NCBI GenBank assembly: GCA_035578155.1
Contig: JAPWDM010000035.1
Location: forward strand, 1,675,001 to 1,739,000
Length of the DNA stretch: 64,000 nt
Origin: Brachynemurus nebulosus
Lineage: Eukaryota > Arthropoda > Insecta > Neuroptera > Myrmeleontidae
Direction: 5' to 3'
In this document: piece by piece, positions 63,500 through 64,000 of the stretch
Numbering within the stretch: position 1 is the stretch's first letter
How the letters are laid out: every line of letters starts with the position of its first letter
Notes under the pieces: model-generated
What the model saw: the letters and a program-made list of their open reading frames with translations, nothing else
What the model was told of the DNA's origin: nothing
Databases searched by the model: none
Program-made: the position numbers and the translations under genes

Positions 63500-63925
63500 C
63501 TCTACTCTCACTCCGATATCACTACGCTCCCGATTCGATATAATCTTGTTGTGTTCACATTACAGTACTGATATCATGTTGGTACCTATTCGTTCTCTGT
63601 TCACATTATAATGCTGCGCTGGACACACTCCCAGTTCGGTCTCAGTTCCATACAAATATCCTTTCATAACAACTGAATGCAAGCGGAGTGGAGTGGAGTC
63701 AAAAAAGTGTTTACACTATAGGTACAAGCCATAACAAGTCTGATATCGCTCCGATAAAATATTACCTGAGTCGTATTGATATTGGAGTGACATTGGAGCG
63801 AGAGCCAACCGTGACTGATATCGGACCGATATCAGAGCGATGATGTGAATACACTCATTTTTTATTGTGTAAGAATATTTTATCGAACCTGGAGCGGAGT
63901 GATATCGGAGTGAGAGCGTGAAAAA
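63500..63925. repeat. Inverted-repeat element rich in GATATCGGAGTGAG motifs
   Basis: CTCTCACTCCGATATCACT near 63508 is mirrored by AGTGATATCGGAGTGAGAG near 63897. GATATCGGACCGATATC and ATATCGCTCCGAT recur between. MITE-like; ends not defined. Confidence 0.6.
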
Positions 63926-64000
63926 TCGAATGAGTGAAAAATTATAAAATTTAATATTAAAATAAAATGTTTGTAATATGCAAATAAAAATAAAATATGT

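Overview
The window is nuclear DNA of an insect: visibly A+T-rich, intron-containing, full of (TA)n microsatellites and densely packed with class II transposable elements. A decayed transposase at 24.2-25.3 kb resembles a type I associate with aphids and other sternorrhynchans, so a hemipteran is my best guess. That guess is an inference from memory, not a database result.

The only host gene I can support lies on the + strand at 41364-57684. Three exons with canonical splice sites join in frame into about 480 codons without a stop. They encode a membrane anchor, a six-cysteine P-type trefoil domain, the GH31 N-terminal domain and the start of the GH31 barrel (lysosomal alpha-glucosidase / maltase-glucoamylase family). 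The first exon or exons and the rest of the barrel are not seen. Where active GH31 enzymes carry the nucleophile motif W-I-D-M-N-E this protein reads I-L-R-D-T-W, and the earlier D-x-D-Y-M substrate site is also lost, so it is probably a catalytically dead paralogue. Its first intron in the window is 14 kb and is built almost entirely of nested transposons.

Region by region. 0-9 kb: fragments of a Helitron-like (HINE-type) repeat, a P-element-like transposase pseudogene (minus strand, 4.85-5.76 kb) and LINE-like 3' tails. 9.4-11.0 kb: a hAT-type element holding a palindromic family that recurs at 44-45 kb. 11-24 kb: sparse A+T-rich DNA with several hairpin MITEs, including two very clean palindromes (17.02-17.10 and 22.60-22.78 kb). 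23.8-26.0 kb: a transposon with a dead transposase, inserted in a TA microsatellite. 27.0-28.7 kb: the best single HINE copy. 29-41 kb: more hairpin, TTAA-flanked and TA-flanked elements. 41.4-57.7 kb: the GH31 gene, with a hAT inside a hAT (42.5 kb), a three-layer nest (43.7-45.9 kb), a small hAT (46.4 kb) and an 8.3-kb palindromic element (47.05-55.39 kb). The last has a 9-bp target duplication and itself contains a 5.9-kb fold-back element with its own 9-bp duplication, which carries a tandem HINE array. 59.9-64 kb: a 2.7-kb palindrome and further MITEs.

No tRNA, rRNA, CRISPR or second host gene was recognised. Most element calls rest on terminal inverted repeats and target-site duplications read by eye. 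Superfamily names follow from TSD length and terminal bases and are inferences.
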